Positions 1 to 12,954 of a stretch of DNA of 64,000 nt are shown here, piece by piece; position 1 is the first letter of the stretch; each line of letters opens with the position of its first letter. Under the pieces are notes generated by a model. It did not search any database, was not told where the DNA came from, and saw nothing but the letters and a program-made list of their open reading frames with translations. The stretch is taken from assembly GCA_016617785.1 (NCBI GenBank), contig JADILM010000003.1:682001-746000 (forward strand), written 5' to 3'. The position numbers and the translations under genes were made by a program. The DNA comes from Sporobolomyces roseus. Its lineage: Eukaryota > Basidiomycota > Microbotryomycetes > Sporidiobolales > Sporidiobolaceae.

Positions 1-174
1 TCTTTTGCTCATCAATCTCTCGCACACTCGGATCACTGAAGCGAGAAAGAAATTGCGAGATTGCGAAAGTTATGCGATTCCTACGATGCTCTCTACATAT
101 CGCCTACTACGGTCTACAACTGTCTCCTCCTCCTCTGTCCCACTTGTACACCCTGAAAGAGCTCCGAGAGGCTC

Positions 175-3100
175 TCAATTCTCGACCTGCATCTTTGCTC
201 CCTCTTGTTCAGCCTCTATAACTTGATCTTCCTTCTTCTCCCGCTCGACACTGTCCTCTGTTGTAGTAGCGACGACTCCAGTCTCGGTGTTGCTAGCAGC
301 GGTAGCGGTCCCCAATCGACCCTCCATCTCCTTCGTCAAACTCTTTTGGTTCGCCGCACTAGTTCGACTCTTCAAGATTTCCCTCAAAGCCATCGTCGCA
401 TCTGTGATACACCATGGTTCGCATATCAGTATCGTCGTTGATCGATCGATATATAGTGCTCCGAGAGTGACTCACAAGTCGAACTACCCAATTCCAACTC
501 GACTTGCAAGTTCAGACTTTCACCTTCTTTCAATCCCTTTTCTTCGCTGTACTCTGAAATATTGAGCGCTGGTTTCTCGAGTAGGACGTCTTCGTCTGAT
601 TGAGCCAGGTCTTGTTGGGATGAAGTCGAAACGAGAAGTTTGTACGAAACGTGTTCGGGTAAATGCAAGATCTTGCGATAAGTACCTCCCTGAACGTCCA
701 CACCTTCACGTTACCATCAACTCGACTTAGAAGCAGATAAAGATCAAGGTAGGAACGTACGAGAGAGTATTCTTTTTGTTTCCTCCACATCTTCTCAGGA
801 TCAATCCCGTCTTCTCGAATGACTCGCTTGTACATCTCTCCCAATTCTCCTCCAGGGTATGTGACGGCGAATCCGGGCATCGGTAAGAGAACATCGTAGA
901 TCGAGTGTGATTTCGAAGTGATGTCGGAGGCAGTCAAGGGTCGCACTTTTGGAAGGGAAGAGGTTGAAATGTAGAATGCTTGTTGAGCTTCCGCTGAGGA
1001 AGGATCTACGCGAGAAGGGGAAATGAGGAGGGTGAGCTCGGTGGAAGACAATGGAAGGAAGTTAGGAAGAGAATGCTCACCACTAGTTTTCCCTTCTTCC
1101 TTCGTTTCAGCTCCATCTCCATTCGCTTCATCTTGTTTCTCTTCCTCCTTTGCTCCCTCTTCGACGTAGACCAGGTCACCTTGGACTGGTTCCTTCGCTC
1201 CAAACAACCTGACTCGTTCCGAAACCAATCGGTTCCAAATGTAAGATTGCCACGCGTGAACGTACATCAATCGCAAGTTCTTCGGAATCTGTACACACGA
1301 ATGGAGCTGCTACATCAGCCGAGATCGATCGCATAGCGAGACATTCGAGAACGTACAGAACTCAAAGCACCCAAATGGTCCTTCTCGTTTCCCCTCTTGT
1401 AAGCGTCCATAACAGCTTTCTCAGCAGTGCATCTCCTCGGCATGGTTTTCCTCGCCTCGTCCCTCTTTCCTTCTTTCCACAATCCTCTCGCAACCGCGAC
1501 ATCTTGACTCTCCCCCTCTCGAGGTTCCATCAACAAACTCACTGCAAACTCCCATTCCGAGCGAAGGAGGGCGAGACCGATCAGGTGTGTCGGGATCGGA
1601 GCGGTACCGAACCGTTGCATGCCGTAGTAGTTGAGGAAACCGTTGGAAGAAAGGGAGGACAAGGAGGAATGAATCGTAGGAATCGAAGAAGGATCAATAT
1701 CCCTACACAAATCCAATCAATGTGAGCTCGAGCTTGAGGTTGGAATTGTTCGACGAGAGTAAAAAAAAGCTTACCTGAGAGTAACGACGAATTTATTCCC
1801 CTTCAACATTCCCAATTCCAACCCTTCCTCACTGTAACCGACATCCCCAATCCTCACATTCCTATCGACGAACCCTCCTCTCCCCCCTCCCCCACTCCTC
1901 GCGACTCTCCACACGTCCTCTGCAGTCCACCCTTTCTTTCCCCTCTTTAAAGTCACCCGTTGTACTGTGATCGCTCGCTTATCTTTTGTTCCGGCCAAAC
2001 CGAGCTCGCGGGATGTACAGTTGAAGTAACGAGATAAAGTCGAAAGGGCATCGTGAGATTCTTTGTTGGTTTTGAGCAAAGTGAACATGATGTAGGGTGG
2101 TAACGCATCAAGTTTCGCTTTTTGTTCAGCTGCGAGCTCGATGAACTTTACCTCATCAGCTGCCTTCTTTTCTGATTGCGAATGAGGAAACGGTTTTGAG
2201 CTCACCTCTATTCTCCCTCAATTCTTGTTCATCACCTCTATCCCTTCCCCCTCCACCTCCTCTTCCACCTTTCTTCCCACCCGCTCCACTATTACCCTTG
2301 ACCCAATTCACCTCGATCCCAACATCACCCCCCTCGAATTCTTTATGAGCACTAACCAATTTCCCTCCGAAATGTTGTCGGACGGCTTGGTGGAATTTAC
2401 CTCGTTGATTCTTGTCTTCTATAGGGGACGACTCGAAAGTTGGGAGAGTTGGGACAGGAGTTTCTTTTGTGGGTTTCGGGGCGGGGTGAAGGAAGGGGGA
2501 ACCGGAGAGGAGGAAGGATTCGAATTCAAGGAGTTTGGAGGGTGTTAGGAGGGGAGCAAAGGATGCTGAGACGGCGTCATTCCAGAGAGGAGGTTCGGGT
2601 GCCTGAAGTGGAAGTCATCAGGGGAAGGGAAATGAGTTGAGAGGTGGTAATTTGAGAGTTACGAGGAAGACTTACGGGAGGTTCTTGTTCGAGTTTTTTC
2701 GATTCTTCAGTCTTGGGTTCTCCTTCTTTCGTAGCATTTGAACCTTCCTGTTGTTTACCCTTCTGATTACGCTGTTTCTTCTCTTGAATGGGACCTTTGA
2801 TATCCGTCAATCTGACTACTTTGCCATCTTGCCCAACTTCATACACCAAGAAATCTGTGAATCTGTAGCACGACTCGTAGACTTGTATGAGTTCAGATAC
2901 AGAGTGGAGGAAGATAGTGTGCTAACCTGTGTTTGATGATTCCTGAAAAAGATTCTGACTTCTCATCCACGAATTGAGTGATACCGACTTGAGGTTCCTC
3001 TGCAGGTTTCTTTCCCAATGTAGGTTCTAACACTTTGAACAGTCCAGTAGTCGTTTGAAAGAGGTGAGGATAACTCGAGATGAGACTACTCGAGGGAGAT

Positions 3101-3180
3101 GAAGAAGTAGGTGAACCTAGTCGTGCACGCTTCGAGGGTTGTTGTTGAATGGTATCATCTGACAATGAATGAGTAGACAT
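175..3180 (-). CDS. PUS7: tRNA/snRNA pseudouridine synthase Pus7 (TruD family)
   Basis: Converts uridine to pseudouridine in tRNA, U2 snRNA and mRNA. The TruD catalytic motif AGTKDKRA (Asp nucleophile) is near 1960-1990, the second family motif NYYGMQRFGT near 1620-1650, and MYVHAWQSYIWN near 1250-1275. The N-terminal part holds FHQAVRQHFGGKLVS. The end (TYRKILHLPEHVSYKLL, then MALREILKS) matches the C-terminus of yeast Pus7. Several introns interrupt it: one has donor GTGAGC after ENR near 2205, another joins KEYSL to GGTYRK around 700-755. The start is the first in-frame ATG of a low-complexity Ser-rich leader. It is divergent from the SDR gene with 109 bp between starts. Family assignment is secure; exact exon ends are by eye. 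Confidence 0.92.
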
Positions 3181-3289
3181 GACTTGAAGTGGAGGTGCAG
3201 TGAGATGTCGAGGTGAGAAATTCAACTTCACTTCACTTTGCTCGACCTTTCACTCCAATCTCGCTCATTCCCAAGTTACAACAAGAAGA

Positions 3290-4870
3290 ATGACAAAGAC
3301 TGTACTCGTTACCGGTTCGTTCTCCCTTTTCCCTCTTCCTTCCCCTCTCCTTATCATTCCCCACTAATCCTCCATCTCTTTCGTTTTCCCTCCAGGTGCA
3401 TCCGGTTTCTTAGCCTCCTACATAATCACCGAGCTTCTCTCCCACTCCTACACCGTACACGGCACGATCCGATCCCTCTCCAAATCCGAAGAAATCCTTT
3501 CCCACTATCCCGATTCAAAAGATCGCGTCAAGTTGTTTCAAGTGAAAGATCTCGTTACTGGAGAGGGATTAGAAGAAGCTATGAAAGGTTGTCATGCCGT
3601 ACTACATACCGCGAGTCCTTGTGAGTTCCGACTTTCTGAGAGAGACGGAAGAGCGGCTGACCCGTTAGTTCAATCGGTGTGAGAGTAGATCAGTTGAGCG
3701 TACAAGACCCTATGAAGGATTTCATTGATCCTGCCGTCAGAGGTACTCTCACAGTACTCGAAACCGCAAAGGTGAACTTCCGTTTAGCTCGTTCGCAAGA
3801 GTCGAAAAGCTTTCGCTAACCTGCGAGAATGCGATATCGTGTGTTTAGTCTTTGGGTATCAATCGAGTAGTCATCACTAGTAGTTTCGCTGCCGTCACAA
3901 ACTTCACAAAAGGTGGTCCTTGGAGGGATTATACTTATACTTCCGTAAGCTCACCCACACAAAACTTTTCCCCTTCTCTCGCTTTTACAACTCGTCCCTT
4001 CCCCTCCTCCAGTGCAGTGAAGCTAGAGTGATCACTGAACGTCCACTCAATGTCATAGGATGATTGGAACCCTACGACCCTCGAGGAAGCTATCGAACCA
4101 GGTAAAATCGGTGCATTCGTTTATTCCGGTTCGTCCCCTTTTTCTTGTCTCCCTTTTCCCTCCTCTCTCTTCTAAGCCTCTAATCTCTCCCTCTATCAGC
4201 ATCCAAGACTCTCGCCGAACGAGCCGCGCATTCCTTCGGTTCCAAGAATCCTCAAATGTGTATTACAGCTCTCAACCCGCCAATGATCTATTCTCCACCG
4301 CTACAATCCGTCACTTCTCGTGACGCGATCAACACCAGCTCTGGGGCAATCTACGCGTTGATCAACGGTGAAGAAGGAAGAGAATGTCCCGGGAATCGAT
4401 TACCTTTGTTTTGCGCGACTGAGGATGTCGCAGAAGCTCATAGGAGGGTTCTTGAGTGTAAGGAGGAGGACGTGAGGGGTAAGAGGGTGAGTACGAACTC
4501 TATGAAAAGAATCGAAGCTCGAGAATAGGAGAAACTGATGCTAGTGGAATTGGTAGTTCTTACTTTGTGGTGGTTCATTCACTTGGGAAGACGTACGCCT
4601 TCCTCTCTCTCCTCTTTCTCTTTCCCCTCTCCCATCTACTAATCGCTCTCTCCCCTACAGGCTATTCGTCACCTCCAATCTGCTCGTCCAGAACTCAAGT
4701 CCCGACTCCCAGCGCTTCCAGAGACAGACAAAGATGCTGGTAAACCCATTGCGAAATTGGATTGTATGCCCGCGAAGGAGGTTTTAGGAATGGGGGAATT
4801 CAGGGAATGGAAGGATGTTCTCGAGAGGACGGTTGATAGATTGGTAGAGGTCGAGAAGGGATTCAAGTGA
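3290..4870 (+). CDS. Extended SDR, NAD(P)-dependent reductase (Gre2 / dihydroflavonol-4-reductase-like)
   Basis: Probably reduces an aldehyde or ketone with NADPH; the substrate cannot be read from the sequence. After MTKTVLVTG an intron (3315 to about 3395) restores the Rossmann motif TGASGFLAS. Later exons give the active-site serine region SSFAAVTNF and the catalytic YSASK (YxxxK) near 4120-4205, so the Ser-Tyr-Lys triad is complete. HTASPY is rebuilt across an intron ending AGAGTAG near 3683, followed by QDPMKDFIDPAVRGT, typical of this family. About seven exons; stop at 4868-4870. Closest named relatives are Gre2-type methylglyoxal/isovaleraldehyde reductases and fungal ketoreductases. 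Confidence 0.88.
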
Positions 4871-5133
4871 GGGATTCCGACTCGTGCGAAGTGCGAAATA
4901 GTATTTAGTTGAAATTTCTCGATGAAAAGCGGTTCTCTTCGTCGATTTTCAGACGGTAGTGACTGGTCTGTTGTAATTACTCAGTAGAGGGAGAGAGAAA
5001 GTGAAGAAGATGAGTAATGTTCTTCGAAACCCGGAGTCTCGCGAGATTTGTGAGCCGACGGGTACGAAAAAGCAACCCAAAGATCTTGCTTCCTCCTCCT
5101 CTACTCTCCTCCACTACGAACACACTCCCCAAG

Positions 5134-6037
5134 ATGGCAGCACTAGCATCCAGTGGTACAGCGTTTGCTGCAGCTCCTTCCTCTGTAGTCTCCTCGTTGA
5201 AACAGCAAGATCAATCAGCAGATCAAGAACTCTCATCTCCACCTCCAACAACCACTTCTTCCGGCTTACAACTCGATACCGTATCCTCGGCATTGGAAGC
5301 TATCGCAGCTGGTGAATTCGTAGTAGTAGTAGATGACCTAGATCGGGAGAATGAAGGGGATTTAATTTGTGCCGCTTCTTTAACCACTACGAAGATGATG
5401 AGTTTCCTCATAAGACACTCGAGTGGATTTGTTTGTGTTTGTTTGGAAAAGGAGAGATTGGAGGAATTGGAGTTGAAAATGATGGTTGAAGAGAATAAGG
5501 ATAGGAATGGTACTGCTTATGCTATCACTTGTGATTATGTACATGGTCAGTCTCTCTACATACTTCTAACTGCATTCAATTAGGGGAAGACGAGCTGATT
5601 TCGAGACGAGAGGGAATGAAAATTTTAGGTACGACAACTGGAATTTCGGCACATGACAGAGCGTTGACAGCTAGGAAACTCGCCGATTCGACGACGAAGA
5701 AAGAAGATTTCAATAGACCTGGTCATTTGGTACCTTTGCGAGCGGTGGAAGGTGGAGTACTGAAACGAAAAGGTCATACAGAAGCTTCAGTCGGTACGAT
5801 TGCTCCCCTCTCTGGTCTCTCTCGTGAGACAGTGCTGATCCGGAGTCAGAGAGTCCAGATCTATGTAAACTGGCGGGACTACCACCAGCGGGAATCATTT
5901 GTGAATTGGTCAAGCCGGATGATGAGGATGGTGAAATGGCGAGGAGAGACGATTGTTTCGCTTTTGCGAGGAAGTATGGGTTGAAGATGATTAGTATCGA
6001 ACAGATTGAAGAGTACAGAAGGGAGAAGGGTCTGTAG
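5134..6037 (+). CDS. RIB3: 3,4-dihydroxy-2-butanone 4-phosphate synthase (riboflavin biosynthesis)
   Basis: Converts ribulose 5-phosphate to dihydroxybutanone phosphate plus formate, one of two branches feeding riboflavin. The acidic loop signature [11 protein letters not shown] is near 5332-5365, the substrate-binding [10 protein letters not shown] near 5633-5665, and GHTEASVDLCKLAG is formed across a second intron (about 5793-5857). Three exons. I chose the ATG at 5134 (context AAGATGG). An in-frame upstream ATG at 5017 would add 39 residues rich in Arg and Ser that could be a mitochondrial presequence. The gene converges on the ABC gene, with 138 bp between stops. Confidence 0.93.
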
Positions 6038-6175
6038 AACGTCGGATAATTCGGGGCATACAGCAGTAATCGCATATCGTTCAATTCTTAGTTCGCATCT
6101 CGCATCATTTGCTCGCTCACTAGGGTGCTGGAGCGAGAGTTGAGGTATGCTACAATAGTATTTAGACGATATGAT

Positions 6176-8204
6176 CTATATGATCTCTTTTACTCTCCCC
6201 TCCTCGAGTTCTATCCTCCGATCGATAATGTCAGGTATCTCCTCCTCGAAATGACTGATAATCACCACACTCTGCTTCTCACTCAATCCCTCCTCAAGGT
6301 ACTTCTGTACACATCGAATCGTTTCGCTATCCATTCCTTGGAACGGTTCGTCAAGAACGAGGAGTTTCGGTTGTTTAACGAGTGCTCGGAGGAGGAGAAT
6401 GAGGGATTGTTCGCCTGGTGTCAGGGAGGCGAATAGGCGGGAGAGGAATGAAGGTGTCAGAAGTGGATGGGAGAAGGAAGAGAGAAGGGATGAGATCGAG
6501 TCGGATTGGGATGGGGTCGGTTTGCGATAGGAAAAGATTGATTCGAAACCGGTTACGATAGCCTGCGGAAGGGTGAGAGTGTCAGGAGAATAGTGAGAGT
6601 GAAAAAGAGCGAGAAGCGGACGTACATCATAGGCGGTCAGACCTTGTTCTCCATACTTGCGAGGAAAAGCGTTGAAGATCTCAGGGCTGACATGTCCTAT
6701 ACTCTCTTGAACTGTGGAATCGAGTGTATCGGTACTACTTCCAGTGCTCTACAAGCCCGTCGCGTTGAAATGAGGACGCAAAGCTTACTAGTTGAGGTAG
6801 CTTGTCGATATCGAGGCTTGTCGAACAAAGTCACATCTTCCGTAAATGATCGCGGATGATCTCCTAGTATCACAGACAGTAGTGTACTCTTTCCCGAGCC
6901 TATACATGAACGACGAACGGCAGTGAACATAGGTGAGCTCGACGATTTGGGCACAACTAGAGAGAAACGAGCGCAGACGAACCATTGTGACCTGCCAATA
7001 CCCATTTCTCACCTTCCCTAACAGTCCAACTGACATCCCTCAACACAGGTCTCTCCTTGGTCTCCCCCTTTCTACCATAAACGATATTGACATTCCGCAA
7101 TTCGATCAAAGCCTTTCCCTCCTTCCCGTCCTCACCTTTGCCAGATCTCGCTCTTTGTCGCTCCTTTCGCTCTCGTAACGCTTTCCGTTCGTTCTCACCT
7201 TGCTTCAACATTTCTTGCGCTTCTTTGGTTCCGAGGATCTCGGCTCGACTACCCAGTTTCAGGCTACCTTGGCTGAATTGATGCGCAGGGATGGAAGAGT
7301 CGACGAGGACGATGTGTGAGACGAAAGAGGGGAGAGTATCTTGTGGGCGGAGGACGAGGAGGACACGAGGAGAACGGGAGGAATGGAGTTTCTCGAGGAG
7401 AGAGACGAGGAGTGTTCGAGATGATACATCGAGGCCAGCTGAGGACGGACAGACTCGTTCAGCTTATCGCCGTCTCCTGAAGAAGTGGCCGAGCTTACTG
7501 AACGGTTCTTCGAGAATGAGCAGTTCTGGTTTCGCCAGTAACGCTTTCAGAATCCTCGCTCTCCTCGTTTGACCATTACTGAGGGTGATCATAGGTAGAT
7601 CTATGAGCTTCTCGAGCTCGAGTGATCTGGCGACCTCCCTGATCTCTTTCTCGTCCTGAACTCCGGTCGTTTGTTTGAGGTGTTCGATCGTCGTAAGCTT
7701 GTCTTCATCCCTGATCGAATAGTACCTCGCAGTGTAATCGTCGAATTCTCCGCTCCTGCCCAACCTCGTCTTGAAACTGACGACTTCAATCAGGTCTTCG
7801 ACTGTTCGTTCTCTAGGTCCTCCTTCCTGCTTTGTTCTCTCGACTGGAGGTAGTGTCTTGAGAATCGGATGACCTGCTGATCCTGTCGGACTGTATCGGA
7901 CTTGTTGAAGGATAGTGGATAGTAGATTGGATTTGGTCGGAGAGGAAGAAGAGGGAGAGAGAATAGCCCAACAATCTTGATCCTGAATCTCGAAGGATAG
8001 CTTCTCGAACCAGGCAAGTCTGGGGTCATTAGATGGAACGCCAAAGGGATAGACATCGGTATTTCGGGCTTGGAAGATTGGCGGAGGAGAATAGAGGGGA
8101 GGTAGGGAATAGAATGAGCGAATTCGACGACCTGGAGAGGGAAGAGTTGATCGGAAGCGGCTCGGTCGAATGCCAGAGGATAACGTAGCTCGTAATAATG
8201 ACAT
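6176..8204 (-). CDS. Two-domain ABC ATPase without membrane domain (YDR061W/ModF-like), NBD1 degenerate
   Basis: Soluble ABC protein with two nucleotide-binding domains. NBD2 is complete: GHNGSGKST is restored across an intron (about 6897-6978), the signature-like SLTPGEQ and Walker B LLVLDEPF follow. NBD1 keeps signature ITLSNGQTRR and Walker B LLILEEPF, but its P-loop region reads SPSSSSPTKSN and lacks the GxGK(S/T) core. The first 40 residues are rich in Arg and Ser with no acidic residues (MSLLRATLSSGIRPSRFRST), which suggests a mitochondrial presequence. It resembles yeast YDR061W-type ABC proteins, whose role is poorly known. Divergent from the GT49 gene. Confidence 0.85.
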
Positions 8205-8601
8205 TCTGTTTCAACAAGGAGGGTCAGCTCGGTACTATGACGGTATGAAGTGATGAGAAACTTTACGATGCGATTCCTCGAGAACGACTGCAGAGAAGAC
8301 GTTGCGGCTGAGCTGCTAGTGAATACAGTCTATATAGAGACGTAGAGACAACAGAAGCAGTACAATCAAGAACGAAGTGAGGGGTAGGTCGCGAAGAAAG
8401 GAAGCAGTTTCTGCTTCTTCCCATCACCCGACCCAACTAGAACAGCATTGTGACGACTTATAGACACTCAGTACCTCTCTCACTCACGACATCACGAGCT
8501 TACGACTCTTTCCCGGGGGGTTCCCTTTCTTTCCCTTTGATCTACTACACACGCGCCTTCATCTCGACTCTCTCTCTTCGACCCTACACTTCCTCTAGAG
8601 G
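8205..8601. promoter_or_regulatory. Divergent intergenic region, ABC gene / GT49 gene
   Basis: 397 bp between two divergent starts, so it must hold both promoters. A palindromic TATATAG element sits at 8331-8337. The last 150 bp before the GT49 ATG are pyrimidine-rich on the plus strand. I see no RNA gene. Confidence 0.5.
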
Positions 8602-10606
8602 ATGATCTCACACCGTACACGGTCACAGACAAAGTCTAGCAATGTTCCAACTTCGCGACTAGGTCGAATCGCCAAATCCTGTCTCTCACTCTATCTTCTC
8701 GCTGCAATCTTTTACACTTTCTATTCCTTCTTCATCCTCCCCGCCGCTTCTTACGCCTCAGGTGGACGACTATCTTCCCCTTCTTCATCAGCCAAACTCG
8801 ACGACCTCAAGCAAAACCTCGCAGCTCTGAATAATTCGGGAGTAGGAACCCCTTCGAAGAATCGACACGCTGCGCTAGAAACTGCGGGAGTCAAAGCATC
8901 AGATGTTAGGAACGAAGATAACTCGGATCCAGTATGGGCGGCGGCAGAGGCAGCGGAGAAGAGAGGGAAGAAGAGTAAAGCGAAAGATGGAGTTTACAAG
9001 AGACCGGAAGTTTTGATTGATGGTTTAGAGTTGACACATCGAAGGCTGCATGGATTCGAAGGTGTGGACTGGGACAAGGATAAGATGGTGTGGCATCACC
9101 CAGAGGCGGAAGTAGCTCATTCAGGACCGACAGCAGAGGGAGCGCTTGGAATTTACGAGTCGAGGGAAGGAAAGGACCCTTTGTCGATCAGCGAAGACCA
9201 CTTCCTCAGTCTATCCTTCTCGTCAAGCTTGCAACCGAGCAAGGTCATTCCCTACTACTATCGAGCATCGGATCCAGATCGACTCGACTTCAACAAACAA
9301 GATATCACGATCACGACTCTCGTCACTTCGAATCGATTCACCGTATTCGAGCGTCTAGTCGAGCGGTATCAAGGTAAAATTACCTCCCGATCGTCTTACC
9401 GATTCGTAGCTGATTCGGAGTCTCTACTCAGGTCCTGTTTCGGCGACAGTTCACGTCTCTGATTCAAGTTCCCATTCAGAACTCCTCCGATCTCTCGACA
9501 AGATGTACACCTCATCGCCGCTCATGAAGAAGTATGTCGACATTCACCTCGTCTACGACTCGTTCGATCGTCAATTCAACATGTGGAGGAACGTAGCGAA
9601 ATTCTTCGCTCGAACCGATGTGAGTTTTCGAATTCGTTTCAATGTCTCTTCAGTCCGGCGATATTGAATGACTTTGGCTTTTCGCAGTATGTGATGATGC
9701 TCGATGTCGATTTCTGGCTCTGTACCGACTTCCGACAGCGAATGCTCGAATCAACAGAGATCATGGAGAGATTGAAAGGAGGAATGGCCGCATTCGTCGT
9801 TCCCGCTTTCGAATTCCACAAGCAGAGTGATGGAGTAGACCCTTTCACCTTCCCTTCGACCAAAGCCGTATGTCCCCCTCTCTTTGTTGTTGACCATTTC
9901 TGAGCTTACGAAACTCGTCTCGTTTATAGGAACTCTTGCAATTGGTTCAAGATGACAAGATTGGAATGTTTCACAAGTCTTGGGCTCCTGGACATGGTAG
10001 CACAAACTACACCAAGTACTACAACGCTCAACCTGGAGAAGTTTACCGAGCATCGGGTTACACCCATTCCTACGAGCCTTATGTCATTTTTAAAAAAGAA
10101 GGAACTCCTTGGTAAGCTTGGTCTCCTTCAGCTCCTCCTCGTGGATGTTGCTGAACTTGTTTCGAGTCGACAGGTGTGACGAACGATTTATCGGATACGG
10201 AGGAAATAAAGCCGCCTGCTTGTTCGAACTTTACCTTTCGGGAGTCTCGTTCTACGTCCTACCCGACGATTTCCTCATTCACCAATCTCACGCCTATGCT
10301 GAGAAAGCGAGAAAACACGAGCGAAGGTACAACAGGAAACTGTATACGGATTTCAGGGAGGAGTTGTGCTTTAGGTATTTGAACTTGTTCTTGGATCAGA
10401 TTGAAAGTCCGAGAGCAAAGGTGAGCTTCTTCTGTCCTCATTCGCTGTTCGTCATACTGAGGTACTTGATGTGTATGCAGAACCTCGCGAACGAGTGCAA
10501 GAAGATCAAAGGGTTTAGCACTACTGCAGCTCGATTCATCGCTGCAGGAGGAGGAGGATCGTCATCTACACCCGCCTCGAACACTTCTCCACCTCCTCCC
10601 CAATAG
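8602..10606 (+). CDS. Type II membrane glycosyltransferase, GT49 (LARGE-like)
   Basis: A Golgi-type glycosyltransferase. There is a short basic cytosolic tail, one signal anchor at residues ~30-52 (SLYLLAAIFYTFYSFFILP), a stem of about 150 residues, then a GT49 domain. The metal-binding DxD is in YVMMLDVDFWLCTDFR near 9690-9735; later conserved stretches are GYTHSYEPYVIFKK and CDERFIGYGGNKAACLFEL, and LPDDFLIHQSHAY. About six exons with normal splice sites. It ends in a low-complexity Gly/Ser/Pro tail. In animals LARGE builds matriglycan; the fungal acceptor is unknown, so only a glycosyltransfer role is claimed. Confidence 0.88.
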
Positions 10607-11333
10607 ACATTCCTCGCCAGACACTGTACATGCATTCTCGTCATCATTCTCTCTTCGCAACTTTTTCTTTTTTGGCCGGTTCCACCCTCAAGCTTTACCC
10701 TGTCCCCACTTATACCCTCATACACTCCTTGACTTCTTTTCTTTTGCACCTCTTGAAGATACCCGGACCACCTCATCTCTCCTCTTCTTCATCGTCGTTT
10801 TCGTTTTTCGCATTTTACAGCAGGAATAATTCCCATGTCGAGCTGACGCAGTCCCCCTTCTGTGCTATTTCATATGACTCCTTCTATACACCTCCCTTCT
10901 CTCTCATTCCACACCTCACCTTTGTGAATGGAAGAGATCGTCGTCGCGCGTCCTTACTTGCATGAAAGTTTCCTGCGAAAAGTTCGTCGAAAAACGTGAG
11001 TTTTTAGCGCCGGGAGTTTGCACGACGACTCGGAAGTATCGCAGAACGATTGATTGGGATTTGCAACAATCGTAGCGAAAGAAAGACGGCGATCCAAAGT
11101 TGACGAAAAAGCCTCCCTTGCCCCTCCGAGATTTTCGTTCGATCAAGAGAGAGCGAATTCGACCAACCCACTTTCCACTCACCTCCTCACTCATTCATAC
11201 AACACCTCACTCGACTACTCGCTCACTCTCGACTCAAGTCTCAACACCTAACAAGCATCTCTCTCCTCTCAGTCTCTCCCCTTCCCCGCGCGAGTTTAAA
11301 TCCATCAAGGGTTCAACTTTGAAATAGTTCGGA
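10607..11333. other. Intergenic, GT49 3' flank and G-alpha promoter
   Basis: 727 bp with no supported gene. The first part is T-rich 3' flank. From about 11140 the plus strand is C/T-rich, consistent with a fungal core promoter and 5' UTR for the G-alpha gene. Confidence 0.5.
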
Positions 11334-12954
11334 ATGGGCTGCGGTTCTTCCTCTCTCAAAGGGAGTTCCGACCCAGCAGGAGGTTCCAAAGAGGATAAAG
11401 AGAGGAGTTATGCTATAGATAAACAGATTGATGATGATGCAAAGAAACTGAGGAGGGAATGTAAGATCTTGTTACTCGGTATGTCTCCCGCTGCTACTCT
11501 CCTGTACTGTATCATTATATACTGACTATGAGTTTATAGGATCGGGTGAATCTGGAAAGAGTACGATAGTCAAACAAATGAAGTTGATCTATCAAAATGG
11601 TTATTCGAGAGATGAGATGATGTTGTTCAGGTTGACAATCCACAAGAGTACGCGCTATACTACCCCTCCTGCTACTCTCTGTATGCCCTCTGACGAAACC
11701 CCGCTCGAACAGATATCATTGATTCAGCTCAAGGACTTGTTTTGGCGTTGAGGAGATTCCAAATGGAGCCGACAGAAGAAGTCAATCAGGTGCGTCGGAA
11801 GTGTTCTGCGAATCAATCTGATAGTCAGAGTATGATTCTGATAAAGCTTTTGAACACAGGAATACGCGGAATTGATCATGGAGTACCGACTCGACGCCGA
11901 TACTTATTCGACCGCGAATCCAGCTTTCGCTTCGAACGGTGCATTCGATGGAGGACTATCTCCAGACTTCGTACAAGCAGTCGACAGTCTCTGGCACGAT
12001 CCGATCATTCCTAGTGTACTAGATCGGTCAAGCGAATTTTACTTGATGGATTCAGCTCCTTAGTACGTTCAAGATCTCCGTCCATCTCTCGCTTACATAG
12101 TTGCTGATGGATGAGATCACTTTTACCGTACAGCTTCTTCGATGAGATCAAACGGATAGGTGCAGGAAGTTACGTACCGAGTGAAGCGGATGTTTTACAT
12201 GCTCGAACGAAAACGACGGGAATTAGCGAGACAAAGTTCAAATCGGGTACACTCAGTATACACATGTTCGACGTAGGGGGTCAAAGATCAGAAAGGAAGA
12301 AGTGGTAAGTCTCCGTCTTTCATCTCCAGTCGATAGGGAGAATCGAAAACTAGATCGAGCGAAAACTGATTCCCCTTGTCTTTCGTTTGCAGGATCCATT
12401 GTTTCGAATCTGTCACATCAATTATCTTCTGTGTCGCACTGTCAGAGTACGATCAAGTGCTGTTAGAAGAGTCAAGTCAGAACCGCATGAACGAATCGCT
12501 CGTTTTGTTCGAAAGTGTGATCAATTCTCGGTGGTTCCTCGTGAGTGAAGTCTTGGATTCAGTGACTACCTAGAAGCTTTTACTCAATCCTCCGATTACA
12601 CCCACAGCGTACATCAATCATCCTCTTCCTCAACAAGATTGATCTCTTCAAAGCGAAACTTCCAAAAGTACCTCTCGAGCGGTATTTCCCGGAATACACT
12701 GGGGGTCCCGATGTCAACAAAGGGGCAAAGTATATCTTGTGGCGATTTACTCAACTGAATCGAGCGAGACTATCGATTTACCCTCATTTGACTCAAGCCA
12801 CTGATACTTCGAACGTGAGTCTTCGGTTCTCGTCAAGTCCTGTCTACTTCAGCTGAACTTAATGGAATTGGTGTCCTTGCAGATTCGACTGGTCTTCGCC
12901 GCCGTTAAAGAGACGATTCTACAAAACGCTTTACGAGATTCAGGAATTCTCTAA
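11334..12954 (+). CDS. Heterotrimeric G-protein alpha subunit, fungal group III type
   Basis: Membrane-bound switch coupling a receptor to an effector, in group III usually adenylyl cyclase. N-terminus MGCGSSS carries Gly2 (myristoylation) and Cys3 (palmitoylation). GTPase motifs appear in order: P-loop GSGESGKST, switch I RTKTTGI with the catalytic Arg, switch [14 protein letters not shown] with the catalytic Gln, NKID, and TQATDT. The C-terminus RDSGIL has Ser, not Cys, at the fourth position from the end, so it lacks the pertussis-toxin site; this ending resembles fungal group III (cAMP/nutrient) subunits. About eight exons. The length is that of a normal G-alpha. A PKA catalytic gene lies at 57119 in the same window. 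Confidence 0.95.

Noticed and set aside
530..1276. C-terminal extension of the PUS7 reading frame through intron sequence
   Set aside because: Reads through donor GTACGT after KEYSL; the spliced version matches the known Pus7 end.
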